Below, one piece after another: positions 1-8,580 of a stretch of 64,000 nt of DNA. The notes under the pieces are model-generated. The model had not been told where the DNA came from and ran no database searches. It worked only from the letters and a program-made list of their open reading frames with translations. The stretch's first letter is position 1; each line of letters begins with the position of its first letter. Source of the DNA: G963667975 sp963677395 (GTDB taxonomy: Bacteria > Bacteroidota > Bacteroidia > Bacteroidales > G963667975); the NCBI GenBank assembly GCA_963677395.2, contig OY781965.2, positions 186,001 through 250,000 on the forward strand, in the 5' to 3' direction. A program made the position numbers and the translations under genes.

Positions 1-1767
1 CGGGGTATTTCAATTCTCAGCTTATTTTTTTTAGTACTTTTTGCGGGATGTAATAATGATAAACCTGTTAAGAGAAATAACGCATTATGGAAAGAGATAG
101 ACCTTCTTAAACAAAAGTATGGTCAGAGTTACATAAATTGTCCGGATAGTGCTGAAAAAATTGCATTCAGGATGCTTCATATTTTTGATTCGATAGGAGA
201 AAATATGGAGCGATTAAATACTTATGATAAACTATCTGATTTATATCAATACAGGAAAAAAGATGATATCAAGGCTTTAGACTGTATGACAAAAGCTTTA
301 GAAATCTATTCAAAGCATCCTGATTTGCCACTTGAAAATCCGTATTTTTTCATTAATAATGCTAATATTCTTTATCGGAATAAATTATATGATCATGCGA
401 TAGAATTATATAAGCAATCTTACACAATAGCGAAGAATCAGAATTGTGTTTTTGCGACTTCTCTGGCATTGAGTAATATAGGGTTGGTTTATAAAGAACT
501 TGGCAAGTATCCGTTAGCGATTAACTATTTCCATAAGTCTAACAATATTATTAAAGACCCAAATGATATAGTTAAAGCTCAGTATTATTACTATCTGGCA
601 TCGGTCTTTTTTAAATTAAGACAGGCAGACTCTACGGATTACTATTGCAGGAAATCGAAGAGTATTTTAGATGTTTTTGAAAGAGATAGCCTGTATGTTA
701 AAGTTATTGATAAAGAGCCTTTTGCAATTGCATTTTATGAAATAGAATCAGATTTCTATAAATTGATGGCAGAAAGAGAAATTCTGAATAACCATTTTGG
801 AAATGGACTTGGCTATTATAAGCAATCATTACAAAGTGCAAGGTTAGCAGGATCGGAATCAAGACTTTCAGAAGTGTATTTTGATTTGTCTCAATCGTAT
901 TTGCAATTTGATAATTCGCAAATGATTGAAAATTATGCTGATTCCGCAATGCAAAATGCAAAATCAGTATCAAACATATCCTTACAGTTAGATATAAGTA
1001 CATTCTTAACATCCTATTTTGCCAAGAAACAAAATGCAGCAAAACGAAATTATTATCTTTCAAAATCAGAGAGTTTAAAAGATTCGATAATTCAGATTTC
1101 ATCGAGAGATGAAGTAGTACAGAATAAAATCATTCTTGCATCATCTCCTCTGATCCTTTCAATGAAGAATCTTAAGCAATCACAGATGAATTACAAATCA
1201 ATTATTAAGCAACAATATTTTATTATTGTTCTGTTAGTTGTTGTGATAGGAATGTTGGTGATAATTAGATTGATCATTTATTATCAGAAAAGAAAAGTAC
1301 ATCAGATAAATAAACAATTAGTTAAGCGAACGTCAGAGATTTTAGAGTTAGAAGATCAGCTATTGAGCAGTAATTCAGCAAAGCGAAATGATCAGCTACT
1401 GGAGAAACTTGAACAACTAATGAAGTCGGAAATGTATTTCCTTGATAGTGGACTAACGTTAGTGGAACTTTCTGGTAAGCTCAATACAAATCAAACTTAT
1501 CTTTCTCAACTAATCAATCAGCATTACGGAGTTAACTTTAATGACTACATAAACGAGCTTAGAATAAAAGAAGCTTGCAAGCATTTAAACAGTGATGAGT
1601 ATCGAAATTATAAAATTGAATACCTTGCCGAAATTGTAGGGTTTAAAGGAACGTCCACGTTTTATACCGCGTTTAAGAAGTTTACAGGTGTAAGCCCTTC
1701 TACGTATAAGAAACTTAGTCTGGACGCTGTTAAAGGTCAGATTGGCATGTCTTCGTTAGCGTGTTAG
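1..1767 (+). CDS. TPR lipoprotein with transmembrane segment and C-terminal AraC-type HTH (5' end missing)
   Basis: The frame is open from base 1, so the true start lies left of the window. The first codons encode a hydrophobic stretch ending in LFAGC, a lipobox, so the protein should be exported and lipid-anchored. Codons about 70-370 are helical TPR-like repeats. A strongly hydrophobic segment lies at codons 405-428, then a short linker, then an AraC/XylS HTH domain (about codons 480-575) with the typical FKGTSTFYTAFKKFTG second helix. This layout (periplasmic TPR sensor, one membrane pass, cytoplasmic HTH) is a known Bacteroidota one-component regulator design. The ligand and targets are not visible. 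Family assignment is secure from the HTH; topology is inferred. The combination of a lipobox with an internal membrane pass is unusual. Confidence 0.85.
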   Translation, partial: RGISILSLFFLVLFAGCNNDKPVKRNNALWKEIDLLKQKYGQSYINCPDSAEKIAFRMLHIFDSIGENMERLNTYDKLSDLYQYRKKDDIKALDCMTKALEIYSKHPDLPLENPYFFINNANILYRNKLYDHAIELYKQSYTIAKNQNCVFATSLALSNIGLVYKELGKYPLAINYFHKSNNIIKDPNDIVKAQYYYYLASVFFKLRQADSTDYYCRKSKSILDVFERDSLYVKVIDKEPFAIAFYEIESDFYKLMAEREILNNHFGNGLGYYKQSLQSARLAGSESRLSEVYFDLSQSYLQFDNSQMIENYADSAMQNAKSVSNISLQLDISTFLTSYFAKKQNAAKRNYYLSKSESLKDSIIQISSRDEVVQNKIILASSPLILSMKNLKQSQMNYKSIIKQQYFIIVLLVVVIGMLVIIRLIIYYQKRKVHQINKQLVKRTSEILELEDQLLSSNSAKRNDQLLEKLEQLMKSEMYFLDSGLTLVELSGKLNTNQTYLSQLINQHYGVNFNDYINELRIKEACKHLNSDEYRNYKIEYLAEIVGFKGTSTFYTAFKKFTGVSPSTYKKLSLDAVKGQIGMSSLAC

Positions 1768-1952
1768 CTGTTCTGGTGATGTAATACCTTTATAGAGATA
1801 AGAGTCGAACGGATTGGTCGGTTTTATTCTACTTGTTTAGGAAGCTAAGACAGTCTTTTTTACCAGATGAGATACCTTTTGAACAACCTCTTATTGTGCT
1901 TAAAATAGTAAAGAATATAGTGCAGAGAGAAAAGAATTTTCTTCTAAAATTG

Positions 1953-1960
1953 TATCTTCG
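1953..1960 (+). promoter_or_regulatory. Probable -7 box of the ABC ATPase gene
   Basis: TATCTTCG is one base off the Bacteroidota -7 consensus TAnnTTTG and ends only 6 bases before the ATG at 1967. If used, the mRNA would start at or next to the start codon and be nearly leaderless. No convincing -33 TTTG was found at the usual distance. Confidence 0.4.
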
Positions 1961-1966
1961 CCACTT

Positions 1967-3703
1967 ATGAATTCATTATCTGAACAAGTCTTGCTTCAAA
2001 TCACAAACCTTAAAGTTTCGTTTAAAGGAGAAGAAGGATATGTTCCTGCAATTCACTCTGTTAATTTCTCTTTGAATAAAGGAGAGACTTTAGGGGTTGT
2101 AGGTGAATCCGGTTCAGGAAAGTCTGTAACATCCTTATCTGTATTGAAAATTCTTGCTCCAAATGCAAAGATAGAGGAGGGTGAAATTTTATTTCGAAAA
2201 CGGGATGAAAGTATTGTAAACTTACTGAAACTTACTGAAAATGAACTGCAAACAATTCGGGGGAATGAAATAGGAATGATTTTTCAGGAACCGATGACTT
2301 CGCTGAACCCGGTTTTAAAATGCGGTTTCCAGGTGTATGAAACATTGATGAAACATAAAAAACGTTCATTTCGGGATGCAAAGCAAGAGGTAATTCAATT
2401 ATTTAAAGAGGTATTGCTTCCCAATCCGGAACGTGTATTTAATGCGTATCCTCATGAACTTTCGGGTGGTCAAAAACAACGTGTAATGATTGCGATGGCG
2501 ATTGCCTGCAAACCACAGCTTTTAATTGCAGATGAACCTACTACAGCTCTGGATGTTACAGTGCAAAAGTCTATTCTGGAGCTTATTCAGTCGCTTCAGC
2601 AAAAATATGGAATGGCAGTTTTGTTTATCTCTCACGATCTGGGCGTTGTCAGACAAATCGCGCATCGGATTCTTGTAATGTATAAAGGAAATATTGTTGA
2701 ACAAGGAGAGTCAAACATTATCTTTAATCAACCTCAGCATCCATATACCAAAGGCTTGATTGCATGTCGCCCAACCTTAGGTCTTCGACCTGATAAATTG
2801 CTGACAGTAAGTGATTTTATTACCGGAAAATCATCTGAAAAGGTTTCATCCGATAACTGTTCCGGAGTTGACAGAAAAACGGTACATGAAAGTCTTTACA
2901 GTAAAGCTCCTTTGTTAAATATTGAAAATCTTGAAGTTAAATTTGTAGTAAAGAAAAACTGGCTGGGTAAGCTAACCGAGGAATATACTGCTGTAAATTC
3001 GATGAATTTTTCGGTATTTAAAGGAGAAACACTGGGATTGGTTGGTGAATCCGGCTGTGGCAAGACCACTCTTGGAAGAGCAATTCTTCGATTGATAGAA
3101 TCTCGTCAGGGTAAAATTGTCTATGATGGAATTGATCTCAGATTGCTTTCAAACAGCCAGATGAAGCAGATGCGTCGTAAACTTCAAATTGTATTTCAGG
3201 ATCCATATTCATCACTTAATCCCCGAATTAGTATTGGAAATGCTATTTTAGAACCTTTGAAAATCCATAAGCTGGCGGGAGATGAGCGTCAGCAGAAAAA
3301 ACGTGTTGAAAAATTACTTGAAAGGGTTGGGCTGGAACCAGCTCATTTTTATCGATATCCTCATGAGTTTTCAGGAGGGCAACGTCAACGGATTTGTATT
3401 GCAAGAGCATTGGCAATGGAACCGGAATTATTGATTTGCGACGAATCAGTTTCGGCATTGGATGTTTCTGTTCAGGCTCAGGTTCTTAATTTGTTGAATG
3501 AGCTAAAACATGATTTTAAACTTACATATATATTTATTTCGCATGATTTGTCGGTGGTAAGCTATATGAGCGACAGGGTGATGGTGATGCAAAAAGGGAA
3601 TCTGGTAGAACTCAAAGAAGCGGATGAACTCTACAGAAACCCTGACTCGGAATACACCCGTAAGCTTATACGTTCAATTCCCGGATCAGAAAGTTTTCGT
3701 TAG
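1967..3703 (+). CDS. Fused two-domain oligopeptide/dipeptide-type ABC transporter ATPase
   Basis: The protein (578 aa) contains two complete ABC nucleotide-binding domains of the Dpp/Opp (YejF/GsiA) type. Domain 1 has Walker A GESGSGKS at residues 46-53, signature LSGGQKQR near 165 and Walker B LLIADEP near 186. Domain 2 has Walker A GESGCGKT near 360, signature FSGGQRQR near 468 and Walker B LLICDES. Each domain ends in the oligopeptide-ATPase tail that begins with the HPYT or SEYT motif. It should hydrolyse ATP at the cytoplasmic face to drive uptake of peptides or a related solute. No permease or binding-protein gene is adjacent, so it is an orphan here and its partners must be elsewhere. 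Family is certain; substrate is not. Confidence 0.93.
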   Translation: MNSLSEQVLLQITNLKVSFKGEEGYVPAIHSVNFSLNKGETLGVVGESGSGKSVTSLSVLKILAPNAKIEEGEILFRKRDESIVNLLKLTENELQTIRGNEIGMIFQEPMTSLNPVLKCGFQVYETLMKHKKRSFRDAKQEVIQLFKEVLLPNPERVFNAYPHELSGGQKQRVMIAMAIACKPQLLIADEPTTALDVTVQKSILELIQSLQQKYGMAVLFISHDLGVVRQIAHRILVMYKGNIVEQGESNIIFNQPQHPYTKGLIACRPTLGLRPDKLLTVSDFITGKSSEKVSSDNCSGVDRKTVHESLYSKAPLLNIENLEVKFVVKKNWLGKLTEEYTAVNSMNFSVFKGETLGLVGESGCGKTTLGRAILRLIESRQGKIVYDGIDLRLLSNSQMKQMRRKLQIVFQDPYSSLNPRISIGNAILEPLKIHKLAGDERQQKKRVEKLLERVGLEPAHFYRYPHEFSGGQRQRICIARALAMEPELLICDESVSALDVSVQAQVLNLLNELKHDFKLTYIFISHDLSVVSYMSDRVMVMQKGNLVELKEADELYRNPDSEYTRKLIRSIPGSESFR

Positions 3704-3829
3704 TTTCTTGTTGGGTATAAATTCCATTGTAAACAATACTTTGAACTCTGGATAAAAAAACAGAACTTTGCACCGTCTAAAAAAAGCGGTGTAAAATCGT
3801 AATTGCTTAATTTACAATAGCTAAATTTT

Positions 3830-5080
3830 ATGAAGGTTCAGGTATTTTCGGAAATCGGAAAATTAGAAGGAGTTATTTTGCACAAACCAGGGCGCGAAAT
3901 TGAAAATATGACTCCCAAAAATGCCGAACGTGCTCTTTACAGTGATATCTTAAACCTGTCGATAGCTTCTTATGAATACCAGCAGCTTTATGATGTATTA
4001 GGCAAGTTTACGAAAACCTTCGAAATGGATAATCTTCTCATAGAAACACTTAAAAACGAGAAGGTTAAGCGAGATCTGGTTTATAAAATCTGTGTAAACG
4101 AAAATGCATACCCTATTTATCATGAGCTTCTGGCGATGAACGAAGAACAACTTGCCTGTGCTTTGATAGAAGGTGTGCAAATGCAAAAGGATAATCTTAC
4201 CAAATTTTTGAGTGAAGACAGGTATTCTCTTCAGCCTCTTCACAATTTTTTTTACATGCGCGATGCTTCTGTTTCTATGCATAATCAGGTACTGATTTGC
4301 CGTATGGCCAATGTGGTGCGCGACAGAGAAGCTCTTATCATGGAAACTATTTTTATGCATAATCCGAACTTCAGCCATAAAGTAATCAATCCTACGGCTT
4401 TTAAAGATTTTGATCCGGACATTACAATGGAAGGCGGCGATATCTTAATTGCCCGCGAAGATGTGCTTGTGATAGGGTTAAGCCAACGTACTAATTCGAA
4501 ATCAATAGACTTCCTTATTGAGCGATTTAAAGAAAAGAAAACTCCGATGAATATTGTGATTCAGGAACTTCCGCATAGTCCCGAATCATTCATCCATCTC
4601 GATATGGTGTTTACCTTCCTCGATGTGAATGCGTGCATGGCATACGAACCTATAGTAATGAAACATAGTAAATATCAGGCGGTTCATATTCGTATCGATA
4701 ATGGAAAGGTTGACTTTATTCGTCGCAGAGATACATTATTTGAAGTACTTAAAGATTTGAAATTTGATCTGAATCCGATTATGTGCGGGGGAACCGATGA
4801 TTCATGGATTCAACAACGCGAACAATGGCACAGTGGTGCCAACTTCTTTGCGATGGCTCCCGGAAAAGTTATCGGTTATGGACGAAATATCAATACAATA
4901 GAAGCGCTTAATAAAAATGGGTTCGAGATTTTAACGGCTTCCGAAATTGCATCGGGAAAAACGGACATGAAACATTACGAACGTTTTGTGGTAACTATCG
5001 AAGGATCTGAGCTTTCGCGCGGTGGCGGTGGTGCCCGTTGTATGACAATGCCTGTTCGTCGCGAAAAGGTAAACTGGTAA
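3830..5080 (+). CDS. arcA: Arginine deiminase
   Basis: This 416-residue protein has the full set of arginine deiminase (EC 3.5.3.6) motifs: FYMRD at 141-145, EGGDIL in the middle, HLDMVF, and the catalytic cysteine in GGGGARCMTMP at Cys404. It converts arginine to citrulline and ammonia in the cytoplasm, the first step of ATP-yielding arginine fermentation or acid protection. Length matches the family. The usual partners, ornithine carbamoyltransferase and carbamate kinase, are not next to it, and the neighbours are an ABC ATPase and a MATE exporter. It is therefore a lone arcA, possibly for acid or nitrogen handling. Function is secure from catalytic residues; physiological role is inferred. 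Confidence 0.95.
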   Translation: MKVQVFSEIGKLEGVILHKPGREIENMTPKNAERALYSDILNLSIASYEYQQLYDVLGKFTKTFEMDNLLIETLKNEKVKRDLVYKICVNENAYPIYHELLAMNEEQLACALIEGVQMQKDNLTKFLSEDRYSLQPLHNFFYMRDASVSMHNQVLICRMANVVRDREALIMETIFMHNPNFSHKVINPTAFKDFDPDITMEGGDILIAREDVLVIGLSQRTNSKSIDFLIERFKEKKTPMNIVIQELPHSPESFIHLDMVFTFLDVNACMAYEPIVMKHSKYQAVHIRIDNGKVDFIRRRDTLFEVLKDLKFDLNPIMCGGTDDSWIQQREQWHSGANFFAMAPGKVIGYGRNINTIEALNKNGFEILTASEIASGKTDMKHYERFVVTIEGSELSRGGGGARCMTMPVRREKVNW

Positions 5081-5090
5081 CTAAAAAGTT

Positions 5091-5131
5091 ATTGGCTATT
5101 AAGGGTTCTTCGAAAGACCTTAATAACCAAT
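5091..5131. terminator. Bidirectional terminator between arcA and the MATE gene
   Basis: An imperfect hairpin with arms ATTGGCTATTAAGG and CCTTAATAACCAAT lies between the two convergent stop codons. It can end transcription from both sides. Confidence 0.65.
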
Positions 5132-5154
5132 AACCTAATCGTAATAAGAGTTCT

Positions 5155-6600
5155 CTACACTTTTTTAAGTTTCCATTTACCGCGATAGAACATATATACG
5201 CTCAATATCGTCAATATGCTTTCGGCAATAATTATTGCATAGTAAACGCCTCCTGATTCGAGATGAAACGTGATGGACAAAAGATAAGCCAACGGAACTT
5301 CTATTATCCAGAAACAGATGAAATTTAAAAGTGTAGGAGTGAAAGTGTCTCCGGCTCCATTGAGTGATTGACTCATGACCATTCCCATGGCGTAAAACAG
5401 GAATCCGTAACTTACAATCCGTAAACATTGAACTCCATGTTCGATAACACTTGCATCTTTTGAAAAGAAAGCGATAAACCAGTGGGGAAAGATAATGAGA
5501 ATAAGTGAGATAATTCCCAAAAATCCCATATTGAAAAATCCGGTAATCCAGGCTGAACGTTCGGCACGGAGTGGCTTTTCTGCTCCCAGATTTTGCCCAA
5601 CCAGTGTAGCAGCGGCATTACTCAATCCCCATGATGGCAAAAGCATAAATGCGATAATCCGGAATGCAATTGTATATCCGGCAACGGCAGCGCTTCCGAA
5701 AATGGAAATGATACGTACCAATCCTACCCAGCTTGCCGTGGCAATAAGATATTGTGCAATACCTCCGGCAGAAAGTTTCACGAGTTGTAGCATGGTATTC
5801 CAATGGATAGTTAGTTCATGAAGTCTGATTTTGATTCTGCCTTTGCCGATAATCAGCATGTAAATCTGGAAGAGTACTCCAATTCCGCGACCTGTTGCCG
5901 TGGCAATTGCAGCACCTTCTATCCCGAATGCAGGGATTGGTCCCAGTCCAAAAATCAGAATAGGGTCAAGAATGATGTTTATGCTGTTGGCAAGGACAAG
6001 AACCCGCAAGGAGATAGCGGCATTTCCTGCGCTGCGAAATACGGCATTGATGATGAAAAGTAACATGATTACCGCGTTGCTTCCCAGCATTATGGCTGTA
6101 AAACCTGAGTAATTATCAGCAGCATATTGGGTAGCACCCATCATCAGCAATAATTGCTTCGGAAAAAGGATTCCGGGAATTGAAAAGATAAATGAGGCGA
6201 AAATTCCGAGAAATATTGCTTGTATAGCCGATCTGGCTGCCTCTTTTTCATTTTTTTCACCAATACGTCGTGCAACAATAGCAGTTGTTCCGGCACTAAA
6301 TCCTATGCCAAGAGCGTACACCAACGTCATAAGCGATTCGGTGAGACCTATCGTTGCAACGGCATCGGAACCCAGTTTGGAAACAAAGAAAATGTCAACA
6401 ATAGCAAAAATAGATTCCATCATCATTTCCAATACCATAGGAATGGCAAGCAGAATGATGGCTTTGCTGAGTCTGAGACTGGTAAAATCCTGTTCGGAGC
6501 CATTCAGGGCATCACAAATCAGTTTCCAGTAATGAGAGAAGTTTCGTTTCGAATCAGAATTACTTCTCCGGTTGTGTAAAAGTTGTTTGAGTTTGTTCAT
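5155..6600 (-). CDS. MATE family multidrug/sodium antiporter
   Basis: The protein has about 12 hydrophobic segments and the two-fold repeated MATE architecture (RLSKAIILLAIPMVLEMMM at the start of repeat 1, a related LGAEKPLRAERSAWI loop in repeat 2). It should export cationic drugs or toxic metabolites across the inner membrane in exchange for Na+ or H+. An upstream in-frame ATG at 6648 was not chosen because codons 1-16 would overlap a strong terminator hairpin (6627-6658). The ATG at 6600 gives 481 residues, a normal MATE length. The gene sits behind a promoter, a short leader peptide and a transcription attenuator, which suggests induction by an agent that affects translation. Family certain, substrate unknown. 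Confidence 0.93.
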   Translation of the reverse strand: MNKLKQLLHNRRSNSDSKRNFSHYWKLICDALNGSEQDFTSLRLSKAIILLAIPMVLEMMMESIFAIVDIFFVSKLGSDAVATIGLTESLMTLVYALGIGFSAGTTAIVARRIGEKNEKEAARSAIQAIFLGIFASFIFSIPGILFPKQLLLMMGATQYAADNYSGFTAIMLGSNAVIMLLFIINAVFRSAGNAAISLRVLVLANSINIILDPILIFGLGPIPAFGIEGAAIATATGRGIGVLFQIYMLIIGKGRIKIRLHELTIHWNTMLQLVKLSAGGIAQYLIATASWVGLVRIISIFGSAAVAGYTIAFRIIAFMLLPSWGLSNAAATLVGQNLGAEKPLRAERSAWITGFFNMGFLGIISLILIIFPHWFIAFFSKDASVIEHGVQCLRIVSYGFLFYAMGMVMSQSLNGAGDTFTPTLLNFICFWIIEVPLAYLLSITFHLESGGVYYAIIIAESILTILSVYMFYRGKWKLKKV

Positions 6601-6623
6601 TGTGTTTGATTGAGAGATAAAAC

Positions 6624-6658
6624 AAAAAACCCGATCAATGTTTTGCATGATCGGGTTT
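6624..6658 (-). terminator. Intrinsic terminator in the MATE leader (attenuator)
   Basis: Read on the minus strand this is an 11-bp perfect stem (AAACCCGATCA with TGATCGGGTTT) closed by a 10-nt loop and followed by a T-rich run. It lies upstream of the MATE start codon and downstream of a promoter and small ORF, so it is an attenuator. An alternative pairing uses GATCGGGT inside the small ORF (6708-6715), which is exactly complementary to part of the 5' arm (6649-6656). Confidence 0.85.
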
Positions 6659-6682
6659 GTTTATAGTGAAAACGAAAGTTTA

Positions 6683-6772
6683 CTACATGTGCAGAGTGCA
6701 CAAACCTACCCGATCCGATATTCTCGGCGTAAAGACCATTGCGAGGATGGTGTTAATTTGGATAAGTTTCAT
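6683..6772 (-). CDS. Leader peptide of the MATE gene, 29 aa
   Basis: An ATG at 6772 opens a 29-codon frame ending in TAG at 6683. The peptide begins MKLIQINTILAMVF, continues TPRISDRV and ends GLCTLHM. It starts about 30 nt after the predicted transcription start and finishes 25 nt before the terminator hairpin. Codons 20-22 (Asp-Arg-Val) contain GATCGGGT, the antiterminator arm. The role inferred is ribosome-position sensing: a ribosome held early in the peptide leaves this arm free to pair with the terminator. No single amino acid is strongly over-represented, so an arrest peptide or antibiotic-stall sensor is more likely than an amino-acid attenuator. I do not recognise the peptide. Confidence 0.7.
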   Translation of the reverse strand: MKLIQINTILAMVFTPRISDRVGLCTLHM

Positions 6773-6807
6773 AAGACTTTTGCTTTTCAATTTCTGTTTT
6801 GCGGCTG

Positions 6808-6838
6808 CAAAGGTAAGAATAAAGTGCAAACCTCCAAA
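6808..6838 (-). promoter_or_regulatory. Consensus Bacteroidota promoter for the MATE leader
   Basis: On the minus strand the sequence reads TTTG (6835-6838), 19 bases, then TACCTTTG (6808-6815), a perfect match to TTTG-N19-TAnnTTTG. Transcription should start near 6801, about 200 nt before the MATE ATG. Confidence 0.8.
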
Positions 6839-7071
6839 TTAATTTGAGATTAAAAACACAATATCGTTAAAAGAAGAAAACAAGCTTTCCGGTTTTGGAA
6901 ATTTAGCCTGATAGCAGAACTGAGGGTTAAAACATTGTTTTTATAGCCTTAACAAGATTAAGTTAACGATTATTTAGGGATAAATAATATCAATTGAAAA
7001 AATGTAGTAGCCGAATCTTTACACACTTGATTGTTTTTGACATCTCTCCGATTGATTATGATTATAAATTT

Positions 7072-7156
7072 ATGTTATGAACTTGCAATGCCGAAATTTG
7101 TATAAACTTACGATGACACTTTGAAAGTAGGAGTGCCATCCGCAAGTCTGCGGAGC
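7072..7156. repeat. Single degenerate site related to all three 42-bp minisatellites
   Basis: The left part (TATGAACTTGCAATGCC, then ATAAACTTACGATGACACTT) matches units of the arrays at 60.7-62.2 kb. The right part (CCATCCGCAAGTCTGCGGA) resembles the palindromic core of the array at 37.3 kb. It lies at the 3' end of the 327-aa membrane-protein gene. The rest of the interval 6839-7071 is AT-rich and shows no gene. Confidence 0.55.
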
Positions 7157-7160
7157 TATT

Positions 7161-8144
7161 TTAGTATTCAACGCCTCTCATTGATTCTGCTACAAGTTCT
7201 TCAAACTCCTGGCGCCGGCGCTTTCTGCTTCTGATTATCTGATAAAAAACAAACGTACATAATAAAACAATAAAAACAATCAATCCCAGTATGCCGGCAG
7301 CTTTTTCGGTTTCATCTCCCAAAAGAATTCCTTTTCCGAATGCAAGCCGGAATCCAATCAGAAAAACAAGTAAAAACACGAGATACCTCCACGAGATTCT
7401 GTTCCCGGGCAAATCATCGTCCAGTTCCGGAGTCATAATTTTCCAATGCCGTAACATGATGGGTAATACCATAATTCCTAAACTTATATTCAGCGCATTT
7501 TCGCGCAGCGGAAAATGAGGCATAAAAAATAAAAAGACAGCCAGAGAACCTATCAGCCAGGGATATAATAATTGCGACCGGATAAAATTGTTCCGGTTTT
7601 TTTTGTTGATTAATAAAAAACTGTCGGCAGAAGAAAGAATCGCACTTGTTGTGTAATTTCCAATAATATAGAGTATAATAACACACACAGCCGAAAAGAA
7701 TATTTTGATCTCGGGACCATAATACAACCAGTCGGCAATCAGGTTGGAGTCGTACTGAAAGAAAATAGAACCTATCGCGTATGATGCAAAAAGCCGGTTC
7801 AGCGAATGTATTGCCGTCCATAAGAAAAAGAGCTTGAAAAGACTGGTAGTCTGGATTGTTGCGCGGTAAAGCATTATGCAAACAAAGGCCATAATTACAC
7901 AGAGCAAAGGTGCAGAGCTGAAGATTGTTAATGCCGAATCGGCGTACCATTTACCGGAATCATCCGGCGTTAAAAAGCTTAGCTTATAAAATGTAAGCAT
8001 GGTGCGTATATTGAATTCCTTTGCCATCAACGCCATCACAAGCTGATACATAAAAAACACAAACAGATAGGAGAATATGTAAACAATGGCTGAGTTAAAG
8101 AGTATTACCCTAAATTGCTTTGCCTCAATTTTTTGGTTTTCCAT
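7161..8144 (-). CDS. Multi-pass integral membrane protein, unknown family
   Basis: The protein (327 aa) has about eight hydrophobic segments and a basic C-terminal tail (RSRKRRRQEFEEL). I do not recognise the family. No exosortase Cys/Arg/His triad, permease signature or enzyme motif was seen. It is the last gene of the minus-strand surface-protein locus, 77 nt after the small PID-CTERM-like protein at 8222-8458. Because small C-terminal sorting-signal proteins need a membrane processing factor, it could be the partner that handles them; this is inference from position only. Confidence 0.75.
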   Translation of the reverse strand: MENQKIEAKQFRVILFNSAIVYIFSYLFVFFMYQLVMALMAKEFNIRTMLTFYKLSFLTPDDSGKWYADSALTIFSSAPLLCVIMAFVCIMLYRATIQTTSLFKLFFLWTAIHSLNRLFASYAIGSIFFQYDSNLIADWLYYGPEIKIFFSAVCVIILYIIGNYTTSAILSSADSFLLINKKNRNNFIRSQLLYPWLIGSLAVFLFFMPHFPLRENALNISLGIMVLPIMLRHWKIMTPELDDDLPGNRISWRYLVFLLVFLIGFRLAFGKGILLGDETEKAAGILGLIVFIVLLCTFVFYQIIRSRKRRRQEFEELVAESMRGVEY

Positions 8145-8221
8145 TCGTTTTAAGATTTATTGATTGATCTGATAACAAAACTGACAGATGTGGGATCTGT
8201 TATCGCAACGTGAATTTCAAT

Positions 8222-8458
8222 TCAGTCCGGCTCTTTTCCCGCACAATTTATATTTTGTTTTTTCCGGTATAAAGTAATTGCACCATAAGTAGCTCCCATC
8301 AGCATTAGCACCAAAAGTTCACCATCAATTGAGGCCATTCCCCCAACCGGAGTATCGCCGCTATCTTCGGGATTTCCTCCCGGCAAGGGCTGCGAATACG
8401 TTGTTGTTGTAATCGCGATAGTTAGTACAAGCAGTGCTATTTTTAAAAAATTTCTCAT
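8222..8458 (-). CDS. Small secreted protein with PID-CTERM-like C-terminal sorting signal
   Basis: The 78-residue product has an N-terminal signal peptide ending near TTYSQ, a Pro/Gly/Asp-rich spacer, then ASIDGELLVLMLMGATYGA and a basic end (YRKKQ). This tripartite pattern (short motif, hydrophobic helix, basic tail) matches the PID-CTERM sorting tails known in Bacteroidota, with S in place of P. It should be exported and held in the membrane by its C-terminus before processing. A second protein of the same design is at 15289-15585, upstream in the same locus. The class is a confident pattern match; processing enzyme and function are unknown. Confidence 0.7.
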   Translation of the reverse strand: MRNFLKIALLVLTIAITTTTYSQPLPGGNPEDSGDTPVGGMASIDGELLVLMLMGATYGAITLYRKKQNINCAGKEPD

Positions 8459-8580
8459 GTTGTTTCTTGTTTGATTATGTTTTTTAGTGGGTGAAGGGTG
8501 AACCGTAAAAAGTGAAGAGAGCTTGCTGTTGGATATTGGCTGTTAGCTGAACTTCTGACTTCATTTCACCTTTCACTTTT

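Noticed and set aside
6600..6648. N-terminal extension of the MATE protein (start at 6648)
   Set aside because: The 16 extra codons overlap the terminator stem and disagree with the family start.
7161..8144. Exosortase for the PID-CTERM-like proteins
   Set aside because: The hydrophobic profile fits loosely, but the conserved Cys, Arg and His of exosortases are absent.
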